From assembly GCF_019112545.1 (NCBI RefSeq), contig NW_025064882.1:1192928-1256927 (forward strand): DNA of 64,000 bases. The letters are read 5' to 3'. A model generated the notes under the pieces. It saw nothing but the letters and a program-made list of their open reading frames with translations. It was not told the DNA's origin and did not search any database. Every line of letters begins with the position of its first letter. The first letter of the stretch is position 1. Of the stretch, positions 33,883-44,975 are shown one piece after another. The position numbers were made by a program, and so were the translations under genes. This DNA comes from Guyanagaster necrorhizus (taxonomy: Eukaryota > Basidiomycota > Agaricomycetes > Agaricales > Physalacriaceae).

Positions 33883-35777
33883 ATGGCATTTGCGTCCAAG
33901 TAACGTATATCATCGAGATATTCACAAAGAAATAACTGATATGTGACCTACAGCACGTCGGCCTTTGGGTCCAGCGCGTTCGGACAAAAGCCTACAGGTG
34001 GCTCCTCCATCTTTGGGACGCCCAGCACGACGACAACACAAAATGCCTTCAGCGCATTCGGACAGAACAACGCGCAACAACAGCAGCAACCAGCAACCAG
34101 CTCCGTGTTTGGCCAGCCCTCACAACCTACATCATCTCTGTTCGGACAGCCATCTCAGCAGCAGCAGCAGCCAGCCGCGTCGACATCACTTTTCGGACAG
34201 CCGTCCCAACCGCAGGCTACGACAAACTCATTATTTGGTCAGCCTGCTCAACAACAGCAGAATACCTCTTCTCTGTTTGGTCAGAACCAAAATCAACCTG
34301 GTACATCGTCACTATTCGGCCAAGTTGCCAAGACCGGGACTACATCTCTGTTTGGCCAGCCATCACAGCCCGCTGCAGGCACTACGTCGCTATTTGGCCA
34401 ACCATCGCAGCCAGCAACGACCACAGGCACTACGTCCTTGTTTGGTCAGCCGTCGCCACAGCAAGCACCTGCGACCAGTTTATTTGGGCAGTCCACAGCG
34501 GGTCAACAGAACCAGACACAAGGGTCGTCGATCTTTGGTAGTAACACCAATTCTACGTTTGGGGCAGGCCCGTTCGGTGGCAGCAACCAAACTCAGCAGC
34601 AGCAACCCGCTGCCAATATTTTCGGCAACCCTTCGACGAATGCTCTTCAGAGTCAGCCTACCGCGCCCGCTTTTGGTGGCGGAGGATCATTGTTTGGGAG
34701 GCCACAACAAACCACGTCAGTTGCATTCCTGGTTCGCGTTTTGTGACCCGCCTATTGACATTTAACCACAGGTTTGGTTCGACCACTGGCACCCAAGCAC
34801 CGGTCCAAGCCTCAGGCCCACCATTATTCACAAAAACGACTAAATTCAATGATTTACCAGAGGAAATTAAACGCACGTTTGAACAAATCGAGTATGCTTT
34901 TATCCGTCCTTCTAGCGGACTCGGATTCACCCCCATTTTACGAAGATCCCACATCCAAGGTCGCGTACAAATTAGTAAAGACCTTCAACAGCGAAATCTG
35001 GGCGAGGAACCTTCAAAGGGTCAGGAGCTCATCCGTGGAGTGCACAAAGTCAGCACTCTTCCTCGCTGCCCGATATCCTACTCAGGATCATTTTATATAG
35101 GACCTTGTGAATACTGTCTCGACCATACGTTCCGACCTGCATTATACCAAGGATTTGAAGGCAAAGGCTGAGCAAGCAGTAGAGGATACGATAGTATCAA
35201 TGCGCATCATAGATGGTTTCGGGAACCCACAAGCCAACGGCGCCTATCTGAAAGATCACGCTTCGTTCCCTTTCGAGTGAGTTGTTTGGTATGTTGCTTC
35301 GATGCCTATAATTGAAATTGCGTCGCCGTCTAGGTTCTTCAATCGACTGTCGAAGCAAATGTGCGAAAGGCTCGCTTGGTGTAAGAACACAATAGAGGTA
35401 AGTAGGACCTTGGCTTCATACCTTTTCAGCCTTGAGACATTTCTTTCCGTAGCAAATCGAACGTAAGCTGTCGTCCATGGCTCATCAGTCACAGTACACC
35501 CCTCACGGTAAGCATCTTTCCAATCGAATTTCTTGCTGAATACCCACTGGTCATCTCAGGTATATCGGCCACGCTCCAAGTGCAGCATGCCACCTTCCTA
35601 GCGTTAGCAAGCAAAACAGCTGTCCTGGATGCTGAACTGCAAAAGATCAAGGGTTTGTACATCCAACTTTGGCGCTCTCGAACTGGTAGTGTAAGAGACC
35701 CTTTCAATGAATTAGATATGGACAAAAATATTGCGAAGGGGTCTGATTTGGGTTTGAGTGGCCTCAGCGTTCGATAA
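33883..35777 (+). CDS. NUP57: FG nucleoporin NUP57/NUP54
   Basis: Eight exons (33883-33899, 33954-34715, 34772-34891, 34946-35048, 35101-35276, 35334-35397, 35453-35507, 35560-35777) give 504 aa. The N-terminal half is a Gln/Ser/Thr-rich array of FG and SLFGQ repeats. The C-terminal half has the Nup54 helical domain: FNDLPEEIKRTFEQIESHIQ in pieces, ISKDLQQRNLGEE, GQELIRGVHKDLVNTVSTI and a long coiled coil. In the Nup62-Nup58-Nup54 channel complex this subunit lines the pore, and its FG repeats bind transport receptors. The C-terminus forms the trimeric coiled coil. All junctions are in phase. Confidence 0.93.
33963..34700 (+). repeat. FG/SLFGQ repeat array inside NUP57
   Basis: Near-tandem units of about 12-20 codons with Phe-Gly cores (SLFGQ, SIFG, AFGQ) separated by Gln/Ser/Thr linkers. 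The codons vary between units (TTTGG/TTCGG), so the array is old and kept by protein-level selection rather than recently duplicated. Confidence 0.85.
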
Positions 35778-35956
35778 CAACAGATCATGTCCACTTGTAG
35801 ATTTTTAGCGGTTCTCAATGTTTGTTCTTACGTTGTGCTTGGTCTGAATGATAAAATATTTGCGGTCAAATATCTCTAAACGAATGTGATTACTGTGGTC
35901 CGTATAATTATTCAAATAAATAAAGGAGGGAAGAAACAGGATACTGGGTACAATGT

Positions 35957-37666
35957 TCACGCCAGAGTTCGCAAGACTTCGTCGCTTTGCTCTAAAACCT
36001 GCAGACACGTGGTCAGGACGGGCCAACAAAGTGACAAACAGAATACCGGCCTGATGTATATCTGGACGATCTCTTGGATTCACTTTCAGCATGCTGTCGA
36101 TAAGATTCTTGAGACCCTGAGAATAAGCGGATGGAGGATGATTGTATCGGGCGTTCAGGACTGCCATCGCTATTGAACCACCTTGTTCAGTAGTTTGTGT
36201 GTTCTCAAATGGTGAATGGGAATAAGCCAGTGCGAATAGGGTGCAGCCGAGAGACTAAAACAGCATCAGTCAGTAGTAGGAAACAAATGTAACACGTTAT
36301 CACACCCAAATGTCAACTTTCTCATCCAAGGTTACATCTGTTTTGACGTCGAAAAGTTCTGGGGCACGATAAGCCATGGTGCTTTGCTCGGCTGCCAAGT
36401 CCTGTTACGCATACCAGTGTAAAGCAATAATATGACGGAGAAATACCACTTACTTGCTGGAAGAGAGCTTGCGAACGGTTTTCAATATGAATTCTAGCTT
36501 TCACCGTGCTCCCAAAGTCCATTAGGATGGGTGTTACCCCATCGTCAGCAATCATAACATTGCTTCAGTTGGGGTTAATGGCGGGAATGTGAAGACGAAT
36601 ATTGAGTCTCACCCAGGTTTCAAGTCGCGATGCGCGTAAGGAACGACTTCTGTCGCGTCTGTCGCTGCTATGTTTTGGGCCAGTTCCTCATCACCATCAA
36701 ATACAACATCTCTTTTGTCTTCGACGTGGCGCTTCGTCACAAGTGGAATCGTTGTGGAATCGTATGAATATCCTCCGTCTGCATCTCCCTCTGCTTGTGG
36801 GAATCGTTCATCATCGTCTGAATGACGGGAAGAAACCTCTTGAGGTCGTGGTGAAATGCTGTTCTGTCTCGACGCGGGGGCCGGTCCCACTGGAGCACGA
36901 TAGGTGTGCATAGCTCGCACCGCTTGGCATGTACCTTTGAATAGGCGCACCATCTCTTGTTCAGGGAAGTGTGTGCCATTAACGACGTTGGCATTGATGG
37001 CGTCCTGTAGGTTGCCTTTCTATATCTGATGTAAAGGCCAGGTTTGTGAGCTTGGGCGTTTAGGCGTACTTTGTATAATGGTAGGAACAAGTAGACAATC
37101 TTTCCTTCGCCATCAGGATCCTGGACAACTGCCGAGTCCTACAAGTAAAAAAATAAGATGAAAACTATTTGAACGAACGGAAGGGACATGAACCAGTATT
37201 CGTATGATGTTTGGATGCCTGCAAGTATGTTGATCGAACGTCAGAACAATAAGCAGGAGACAGCACCCACCTGAACCGTCTGTATGCCTCCACCTCTCGC
37301 ATAGCTTCCTTTACACCTTCCGTACCAGTAGGACATCGAATTTTCTTGAGGGCGAATTGGCGCTATGTCTTCCCGGTCATCCAAGAATTCACGACCAGCA
37401 CAGCTGCATGCTTACTCCGCTGTGTTCGTCCTGCGCCAAGTATACAAATGAAAAGCCTCCTTCTCCCAAAACTTTAATTATGTTGACTGTATCGCAAGTC
37501 AAGCTAGGCTCAAGGTTGCAAGAAACAGATGGTACTGACACGTTCGTCCATTTATCTTGACCTTTGCTGACTGCTGGCAAAGACATGAAGAGAGAGCCCA
37601 TAGTGCATCCTTTGCCTGGTCCTTGAAGCTGTCAAGAGCGCGCATGAATTGAGGAGGTATCGCCAT
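35957..37666 (-). CDS. ENV7: ENV7/STK16-like Ser/Thr kinase
   Basis: Ten exons (37540-37666, 37416-37486, 37271-37362, 37194-37218, 37070-37138, 36613-37019, 36454-36562, 36306-36401, 36051-36254, 35957-35998) give 413 aa. The N-terminus has a Cys pair (SSCLCQQ) where STK16/Env7 kinases are palmitoylated, then VKINGRTFNIIKVLGEGGFS (Gly loop), ALKKIR, a ~75-residue acidic insert, HRDLKPGNVM, LMDFGS and AYRAPELFDV. Yeast Env7 is a vacuole-membrane kinase and STK16 is at the Golgi. The last intron (35999-36050) must start with GCCGGT to reach VLEQSDEVLRTLA; a GT site 4 nt inside gives a different C-terminus. That junction is uncertain, the rest firm. Confidence 0.88.
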
Positions 37667-37733
37667 GGATTGAGAATGGCTGCGCTGCTGCGAATTCGCT
37701 GTCTGCTTACATCATCGACAATACGTACTTGTG

Positions 37734-39813
37734 CTAATCTTCCCACCCACCCATCTCACGTTCTCTCTTCATTCGTCGCATGTCCCTTCGCTCCACATCA
37801 GTCATCGAAACCCATTCCGTCATTCCTCCAACTTCTTCAATGAGTTCTTCTTCCCACTGCTCCTCCCTCTCCCTTTCCTTCTTGGTTTTCTTCGGGGCCG
37901 GTGGTGGAGGCAATGGCGCCGGCGGTGTACGTCTGTTCGGATGTAAAGGAGCAATACGCGATAAAGCCATTTTGTTGGATTTCAGGTAGGGTGAGTAAGC
38001 TGTCCCAGGTATCGACCGTCCAGGGCGTCCCACTGGAAAGGGAGAGCTGGGTAAGGAGTTTACACGACGAATGAGCTCACTCATAGGTGTTGGTTTGAAA
38101 CGAGGAGCAATCGAGTGTCGAGAAATAAGAGATGGATCCTTTCCCTTCGGCGTATCGGAGTCTTGCATAATGCTCGTCTCTGCTTCTATTCCGGAGGGCT
38201 TCGGTCGTAGGTTCTCCTACAGGAGCAGATTAATGTTGGCACAAGACCCAAAGAAGCGGCCAGCCAGTTACCCTTGTACCTCCTTTTGCTGTTTCGGTGC
38301 TCGCAGGTCGCGTTTCAGGCGCGATCTGCTTGTCAGTCTCTTCCACTTGCATGACCTCGTCGGGATAAGGCGCTGAGTGTTCGGAAGTATCTTCATCATC
38401 AGATAAGATGACCATCTTCGCTTTTGCTTTGGATTGACCGATCTTGCCCATACCCTCTGTCTTCCTCTTCTTTTCCGACGTTTCTCCCGTTTTTCCACCC
38501 GCTTCATCACTAGTCGCCTCCTTGCGCTTTCTTCCTGGTCTAGATATGACTGCAGGGTCTTCAACCGTCATTGGGGGGCCACTCGAAGAGTCCGCTTGGT
38601 CAGGAGTGACGCTGGGTTCTGTGAGGATGGAGAACGGTTCGAGCTTGTGGATACTATCGTCTTCAATGGATTCGCTGCTCTTAAAAATCTCCTTCTTCTT
38701 TCCTTTGCCTTTCGTCTTAGCCGCCGCGCTTGATTTCGTCTCCTTAGTCTTCTTCTCCTTTGACCTAGATTTCCCTTTAGGCTCTTCCTCCTCATTTTGC
38801 TTGGTATCTTTCTTTCTTCCCTTCTTCGTGGGCTTGTCTTTCTTAGCCGGTATGGAAGGACTCAGTGAAGGGACATCACTGGGATGGGACTGGTACTCTG
38901 CTGGTTTATCGGGGCCTGGTGAAGAGGACGCAAAGAAGGCAGAAGGCATATCACTGTCCAATTGGTCACAGACGTCGTCACCTTCGACGGCATGCAGCCT
39001 TCGTCGGGATGGTAAGGGAGAGGAGCCTCTTGGGCTCGTGTTGGACTCTATGAGGGTGGCAATCGACGGATGATCGTAGTGGACCCTCGTGTCTTTGTCG
39101 CCGGATATGAAAGAAGGATAACTTGGTAACTTTGATGTAGGGGATGTAGGTTGATGAGGAGAACATTGGGGAAATTTGCTAGCATTATGTGTCACCTTCT
39201 GTGTTCTAGAGACTTGCTTTCCTTTACGGGTGTTGGGTTTGCCCTTCGGAAGTGAATTCAACTCGTCGCTGCCATCGTCCGAAGAGATATCGATGACCCC
39301 TAAGGATATCCCAGAAGTAGTGGAACTCTTTGAAGAAAGAGCATTCAATTTTGAAGGTTTAGGTGCTCGGGAACGCATCTTGGCGCGATCTGCGATGTTT
39401 AGGACGCTACCAGCAGAGAAATCTCCTACAGATATGTCGCTGATCGATGGCGCTTGTTTCATTTTGTATATGGGACGAGGACGAGGCCGCTGAGACTTTA
39501 CTGGTTCTGATGGAATTTCGGGAACTGGCTGTGACGAGATTTGCGGTTTACTGGCGAAGACAGAAATGGATTCGAGGTGAGAAGACGGCTTGCTTGTATA
39601 CTCTGATATATGCGAAGAGTCTCCTTGGTGAATTCCCAAAGTTGAAATGGAATCATTAACAGTTGGTCTTTGGATCCTCGTGTGTGCTGTACGATACTTA
39701 GTGTAGCCAGCATGTAGTGGAGCTCATTACGCACCAGGAGAGCCCAGAGATGGCAAAGGAAAGTATTCGTCCTCTCCTTCGCTGTCCACAACGACGTCAT
39801 TTTCTAAATCCAT
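37734..39813 (-). CDS. Large basic low-complexity protein with conserved C-terminal block
   Basis: Three exons, 39731-39813, 38272-39667 and 37734-38216, give 653 aa. It starts MDLENDVVVDSEGEDEYFPL, then ~450 disordered Ser/Pro/Lys residues with several KKxK clusters (KKGRKKDTK, GKGKKKE) suited to a nuclear protein. The last ~130 residues look conserved in mushrooms: PMSELIRRVNSLPSSPFP, YSPYLKSNKMALSRIAPLHP and EEQWEEELIEEVGGMTEW. No domain I can name. The start is divergent from VPS51 with about 130 bp between ATGs, and its 3' end is 68 bp from the ENV7 start. Confidence 0.75.
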
Positions 39814-39941
39814 CCAAGGCGATACGAGTAGGGGTGCAAGTACGTCCAATGTGACAGTTCTGTCACATGGCGCGCCGTGGTGAAAAGACGCACGTGATGA
39901 TGTACAATCCGGTAACTAATGGTAATTCCTGCCCGAACCTC

Positions 39942-40665
39942 ATGTCATCCCAACGACCATCCATCCCAAGACCGCCGCCATCCCCTTTGCGACCAGGGTC
40001 ACCACCTGTTAATTCGTCTCCCTTGAGCTTTCAGACATCTTCTACAGGGACTTTGCTAAATGCGAGACGAACAACACCGACATCTCCACCCAAAACACGA
40101 GCCCGAGATCTGCTACGGAAGCACTACGGTCTAGGTGTTGGTCTACCACCTGCTCGACCCGGTGTTCCTAATGATCCTATGAATATGGGTGCGTCATTAA
40201 TGTTTGATTTTGCGATGTATAACGACAAATGAATAGATTCCCCCGCGTTTGACGCCAAGGCGTATTATGAACAATTAATAACCACCTCAACCTTGCCAGC
40301 ATTGCTGAAGCAAGAAAACGGGCTTGTTTCAGGTCAGATATGAAGGCAGAAGTCTCATTTTTTTCTGATTTGACACAATTGACAGAAATACGGGAACTCG
40401 ACAGCGAGCGCCAGTCACTGGTCTACAATCACCACCACGAGTTGATAGCTGCTAGTGATACCATTGCTGCCGTGAGGATAAACCCCGCCGAGATATTCTT
40501 TCTGCTTTGCTTATCTTCCGTTAGATGAAAAGTCGAGCGGAAAGCCTGGATGCTGACCTTGATTTGCTGAAGGCCGCCTTCTCCGAGATATCACGTCTGG
40601 CAGAAGAGGTTGCAGTGCAAAGTCAATCAGCCGAAGGCAAAGATAATACTCTCGCTCCTGGCTGA
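39942..40665 (+). CDS. VPS51: GARP complex subunit VPS51
   Basis: Four exons, 39942-40188, 40237-40332, 40386-40471 and 40525-40665, give 189 aa. A Pro/Ser-rich N-terminus precedes the Vps51/Ang2 motif: DSPAFDAKAYYEQLITTSTL, LLKQENGLVSEIRELDSERQ and YNHHHELIAASDTIAAMKSR. Vps51 is the small subunit of the Golgi-associated retrograde (GARP) tether that receives endosome-derived vesicles. The short length is typical of the fungal form rather than the long animal one. An in-frame ATG at 39867 would add 25 residues; I prefer MSSQRPSIPRPPP as start because the upstream stretch lies in the short shared promoter. Confidence 0.88.
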
Positions 40666-40974
40666 TGTTACTATTATCAACACCTTGAGGAACAGGATCA
40701 GGAAATTATTTTACTTTCATATTACTTATCTCTTATGTCATTCCCTGTGGCGGGTAATCATGCAAGCTACATACTCAGAGTAAGATACCAATTTTCCATC
40801 GTTCGGTAGTGCAGCTAGTTGCGCTCCTTTATATTCCAGTTACCTTCGACCCACGAGGACTTGCTGTGCTATGCAATTCATTTATAGTTTGAGCAGTCCA
40901 AGCCTAGTTGAGCTCCCATAAACAATCGATATGATGTTCAAAGCCAGTTTTAGGAATCGTATCTACAGAGCTCG
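40666..40974. other. Convergent intergenic region
   Basis: 3' ends of VPS51 and the C2H2 gene meet here. AT-rich, no coding frame supported. Confidence 0.5.
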
Positions 40975-41819
40975 TCAAAGAGACAGAGACTTGAACTTCT
41001 CTGTTCGCTGCCTCTTCCTGGGAGGAATATTTCCTGTTGGAAGAGTCTTCTGCGATGAAGACTTGGAGGTAGTCTGGTCTTGTAGGCTGTCAGCCTCCTG
41101 AGAAGTGACCTCTCGTTTTGTCTTTCGCACCAGGAAAGCTGCCTGCTTCAGTTTCTACGAGAGAGATGAGGGTATAATTTCTCGTAGCACGCAATGACAA
41201 CGTACCCTTTTCTCCGCCTGAGATATGCGCCTTGCGTTCTATCACATTGTCAGAATTGAGCCATTGATGCGGAAAGTTATATATTCTCCTCTTCACCTTT
41301 TTCTTCGCACGATTGGAAAGTCCCTTGGAAGACTCATCGACATCCTTCGACGGGATATGTTCACTAGCATCGTCTTGGGGACTCGCTAGAGCACATCGTT
41401 GCTTATATTGAGAGAACCTTCTAGTATGGTGCTGTATGTGTTCGTTGAGACCGACGCGAAGGAGTTGAAAAAAGTATACATGCTTTAGAACATAGATGGA
41501 TTTGGATCATCGACGGGCCCTTGAAACGCTTTGCTGGACAAACGAAACATGCTGTCATGTCGATGTCTGTTGGACTATTGTAGATAGGGTTTTCGAGGAC
41601 TTGGGCTATTGTCATTTTCACTTCCGTGTCATCACCCTCATCCTCCACCACTCCATCCTCATCCTCTGCGTGGGCCTCGTCCTCAGAAGAATCCGAACTT
41701 GAATCAGAGTCGTCTGAATCGTTATGTGGGATACCGAGCGCCTGTTTGAGCTCGTCGTCGATTCCCAAGGCATCGTCTTCAGCCTTTCTTTTCAAACGTC
41801 TGTCCACTCTTTTAAACAT
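40975..41819 (-). CDS. Basic nucleolar-like protein with one C2H2 finger
   Basis: Four exons, 41484-41819, 41297-41431, 41206-41238 and 40975-41154, give 227 aa. It starts MFKRVDRRLKRKAEDD, then an acidic Asp/Ser run, MTIAQVLENPIYN, and a zinc-finger-like pattern CFVCPAKRFKGPSMIQIH ending in His. The second half is Lys/Arg-rich (NRAKKKNARRISQAEKR, PRKRQRTEKFKSL), which suggests RNA binding and nucleolar targeting. Intron 1 is GC-AG (donor GCATGT, 52 nt), needed to complete the finger. Exon 3 is only 33 nt. The gene is divergent from the RNB gene with 96 bp between ATGs. I know the family only as uncharacterised fungal proteins. Confidence 0.78.
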
Positions 41820-41915
41820 GGAGGAAAACAGTAGATGATTTTGAAATTGATCGAAGCGGAAATCGCCGAAAAACTTTCTCCCTGCCATTCTGTTCGCGCA
41901 TGACGAAGGTAGTCC

Positions 41916-44850
41916 ATGTACAACGTCCACCGATATGCTGCGCTGCGTGGCTCCCTTCTAACCGACTTTCGCGTCAACCGTTGCGTCCACACCCAAACCG
42001 ATTCATCTTACCCTAAAGACAGGCAGCGGAGAACACCTGCAGGTGTCCAACGTTCAAAATTCCAGCGTCAGCCTCAGAAATTCCACAAAAATCCATCGCC
42101 TCGTGTTGATTTTGACTCGGTCGAGACGTTGGCAAATAGGCTTATTGAGACATCTGACCAGCGTGAAGTCTCGGGATGGAAGCACACAAAATCATTACGC
42201 GGCGATGAAATGCGTCTGGCTTCCAGCATAAAAGTGAAACGGGACCTCCCTCGGTTTTCTACGGAGAAGCAGGCGATGGAGGCGGTCGACCCATTGGACA
42301 GATTTGAGGCTTTGGCCGACTATGAGGTGGTTCCCGCAGTCAAAGCAACTCCAGGCACCTTTGTAGAGATCAGAAGGTGTGCATTCATCGATTGGTGTAT
42401 TGTCCGACTCTCATGCCTTCTCCAGGAATTCTTCTGTGGCAACTGGTATCGTACTTTCGAGCTCGATAATAGCTCGCCGAGAAGTTACTGTGTCGTTGAC
42501 AGACAGAGGAGAAATGTTGCACCATCAACCAGACGACATTACCTTTGCTGTTCCCGGCGTTGTCTCTGAGGACCTGATACAGCGGAGCGGCCACAGTGAC
42601 TTTTCATCCGATCACAAAGAGCACAATGCTCGCGTACAGATCCTCAAACAATTGAAGGATATCGGATCCCTAGTCAACGACCTTCGAGTCCCTGTACTCA
42701 ACACCCTTTCCACCTTGTATCCCACTTTGCGGAACTCCAACCCAGAAAAATGGGGATTGACCAACATATCGGAACTCACCCGCATGTTCAAACGTAACCC
42801 CACCTTTGTGGATATCTTCTCTGTCCATCTCTGGGTGTGGGACAATCTGGATAGGTTCTCGCCCGCTGCCACCTATTCTGTCACCCAGAATATTCGTATC
42901 CGTCCCGAGAACCACTATAACCGTATAAAAAATATCACCACTTGGACTCATCAAAAGGCCAGCCCCATTGACTCTTTTGCACTGAAAGCCAGGCCTATCA
43001 TACAGAAGAGTCGTCGACATCATGCTGAATCTATCGGCGAATCCCCGTCGTGGATTCCTGGTAACCATGAATGGACGCCTACTGATATTCTGATCATTTC
43101 CTACCTCCTGGATGCGCTTCGTGCAGAGGGCGAGGGCCATAAAGAGCCCTACATATTGGGGCAGAGTGCCATACTGAAGAAAGTGGATCCAGACGTTGCT
43201 TCGGTAGATCAGGATACTATATATCAATCCCTTCTTGGCATAGGTGTGGCCGCTCCCTGGCATGACATGACCGCTATTACCCCGACGGATGAAGGAGACC
43301 CAGAGCGTGAAGCAACGATTGTGGCTCGCTCGATGTCTGCCCCCCCCTCATCGGATGTCCTGGGCCCCGAAGATTTATACCGCAGTGATCCACTTCAGGC
43401 CGTCCGCCACGATTTCGGTGACTTGAATGTGTATGTCATCGATGATCCAACGGCCAAGGAACTTGACGATGGTATATCTATCCAGAGAATACCTTCGGAA
43501 CCCGATAACTATTGGCTTCACGTTCATATCGCGGACCCAGCCTCTCTCATTCCGCCGACACACGTCTTTGCTGCACAGGCCTTACAACGAGGACAGACGT
43601 ATTATTACGGAACTCGTACATTCCCCATGCTTCCGACCGCTTTCACGGGTTCAAAAGAGTTTGGGCTATCCTTGGGAGATCTTCTGGATTCCGGGAAGTC
43701 TCAGCGTGTCCTAACCTTCAGTTGTAAGGTCAACCTTAAGGGCGACTTACTCGACTACAAGGTCAGAGGTGGATTGGTGAAGAACATCCATCTCTTGACA
43801 TATCACACTGTCAACGGAGCCCTAGGATACCCTCTTGAGACCAATGTTTATCCGTTTGGTGATCGACCCCCTTCTTCCCCTCGTCACTCCTTGACCGATG
43901 AACATGTCGAAGATCTACGTCTGATAGATCAGATTGCTCGTGCATGCGTAGCACGCCGGTTCAGGGACAACATCTACATCACAAGCAGCAGCAAAGCTGA
44001 GATACGGTTCGACGATGTTTCCTCGATTCCGTCCCTTACGATGGAACCAGGACATTTCCGCGGGTTTGTTGGCATGACTTACTCGGTTGAAGACGCCAAA
44101 AACGCAGATTCAGGCGCACGCAGCCTCGTCGCTGAGTCGATGAAGCTCGCATGTCGTGCAGCATCGCGGTTCTTCTTGGACCATAATATCGCAGCACTTC
44201 GGCGTACTCTGCAAGCACCAACCCATACATCAGATACGGATTTACAAAAAATCCTTGAGATGCGATCTCCAAACGCATATGTCGAACGTACATCGGTCCT
44301 TCCATATGTTGTTGCAGAGTCGAAGTCGTCATATTCACTAGAACCCTGTGGACACCACCAGATAGGTAGTCCAGATGGAGAAGGATATGTGCGGGTCACC
44401 TCTCCCTTGCGACGTGCCGCTGATCTGCAAGCGCACTGGCAACTGATCAATGCCTTGCGCGGCGTAAGGAAACCACTATTCAGTCCTGAGGAGCTGATGC
44501 AGTTCACGGAGGTCTTTTGGACAGCAGACCGTTATAACAAGCGTATGGAAGGCCGTAATCGTGCGCTCGGGCAGGTCTATTATCTGCAGCAGTGGCTAGC
44601 AAATCCTGCTCTGCGTGCTAGCCGACCCGATCCCCTGCAGAAGTTGGAAGGAGTCGTGATGGACGTCCCCTTCTCGCATGTCAGCACGAAAAAGTATCTT
44701 ACAGTGGTACAAATCGAGTCGCTGGGTTTGCGGGCATTCCTTGGAGACATGGACAACATTGACGATGCACCGCTTGGGTCCAAGGTCCCCATCAAGCTCA
44801 GCCATGTTACGACTGGATGTCGACCGATGATACATATGTCGCTACGATGA
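41916..44850 (+). CDS. DSS1: Mitochondrial RNB-family 3'-5' exoribonuclease (cyt-4/DSS1-like)
   Basis: Two exons, 41916-42376 and 42426-44850, give 961 aa. The N-terminus (MYNVHRYAALRGSLLTDFRV) is basic and fits a mitochondrial presequence. The RNB domain (~residues 490-830) has DDPTAKELDDGISI, the Asp cluster that binds Mg2+, then HVHIADPASLIPP, RTFPMLPTAF and SPLRRAADLQAHWQLI. Family members Dss1 and Neurospora cyt-4 form the mitochondrial RNA degradosome with a Suv3-type helicase. Having one intron in almost 3 kb is unusual here. Apart from that intron, the frame is open from end to end. Confidence 0.9.
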
Positions 44851-44975
44851 TCGACGAAAAGTTATATTTTGTAATGAAGTTCGAATCTAATCTAATCTAA
44901 TTTGATCTCGTACGATTTTTTAAATAAGACAGTTGTGAGAAAATAAAAGGGGTTTACCATAAACCACGACTTGAC

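Noticed and set aside
33965..34765. 266-codon plus-strand frame overlapping NUP57
   Set aside because: Frame-shifted reading of the FG-repeat exon, His/Ser/Arg-rich, no similarity.
38444..39073. 209-codon plus-strand frame
   Set aside because: Antisense shadow of the Lys/Ser-rich protein gene on the minus strand; its Ser/Phe/Leu composition is the complement of Lys/Glu/Asp codons.
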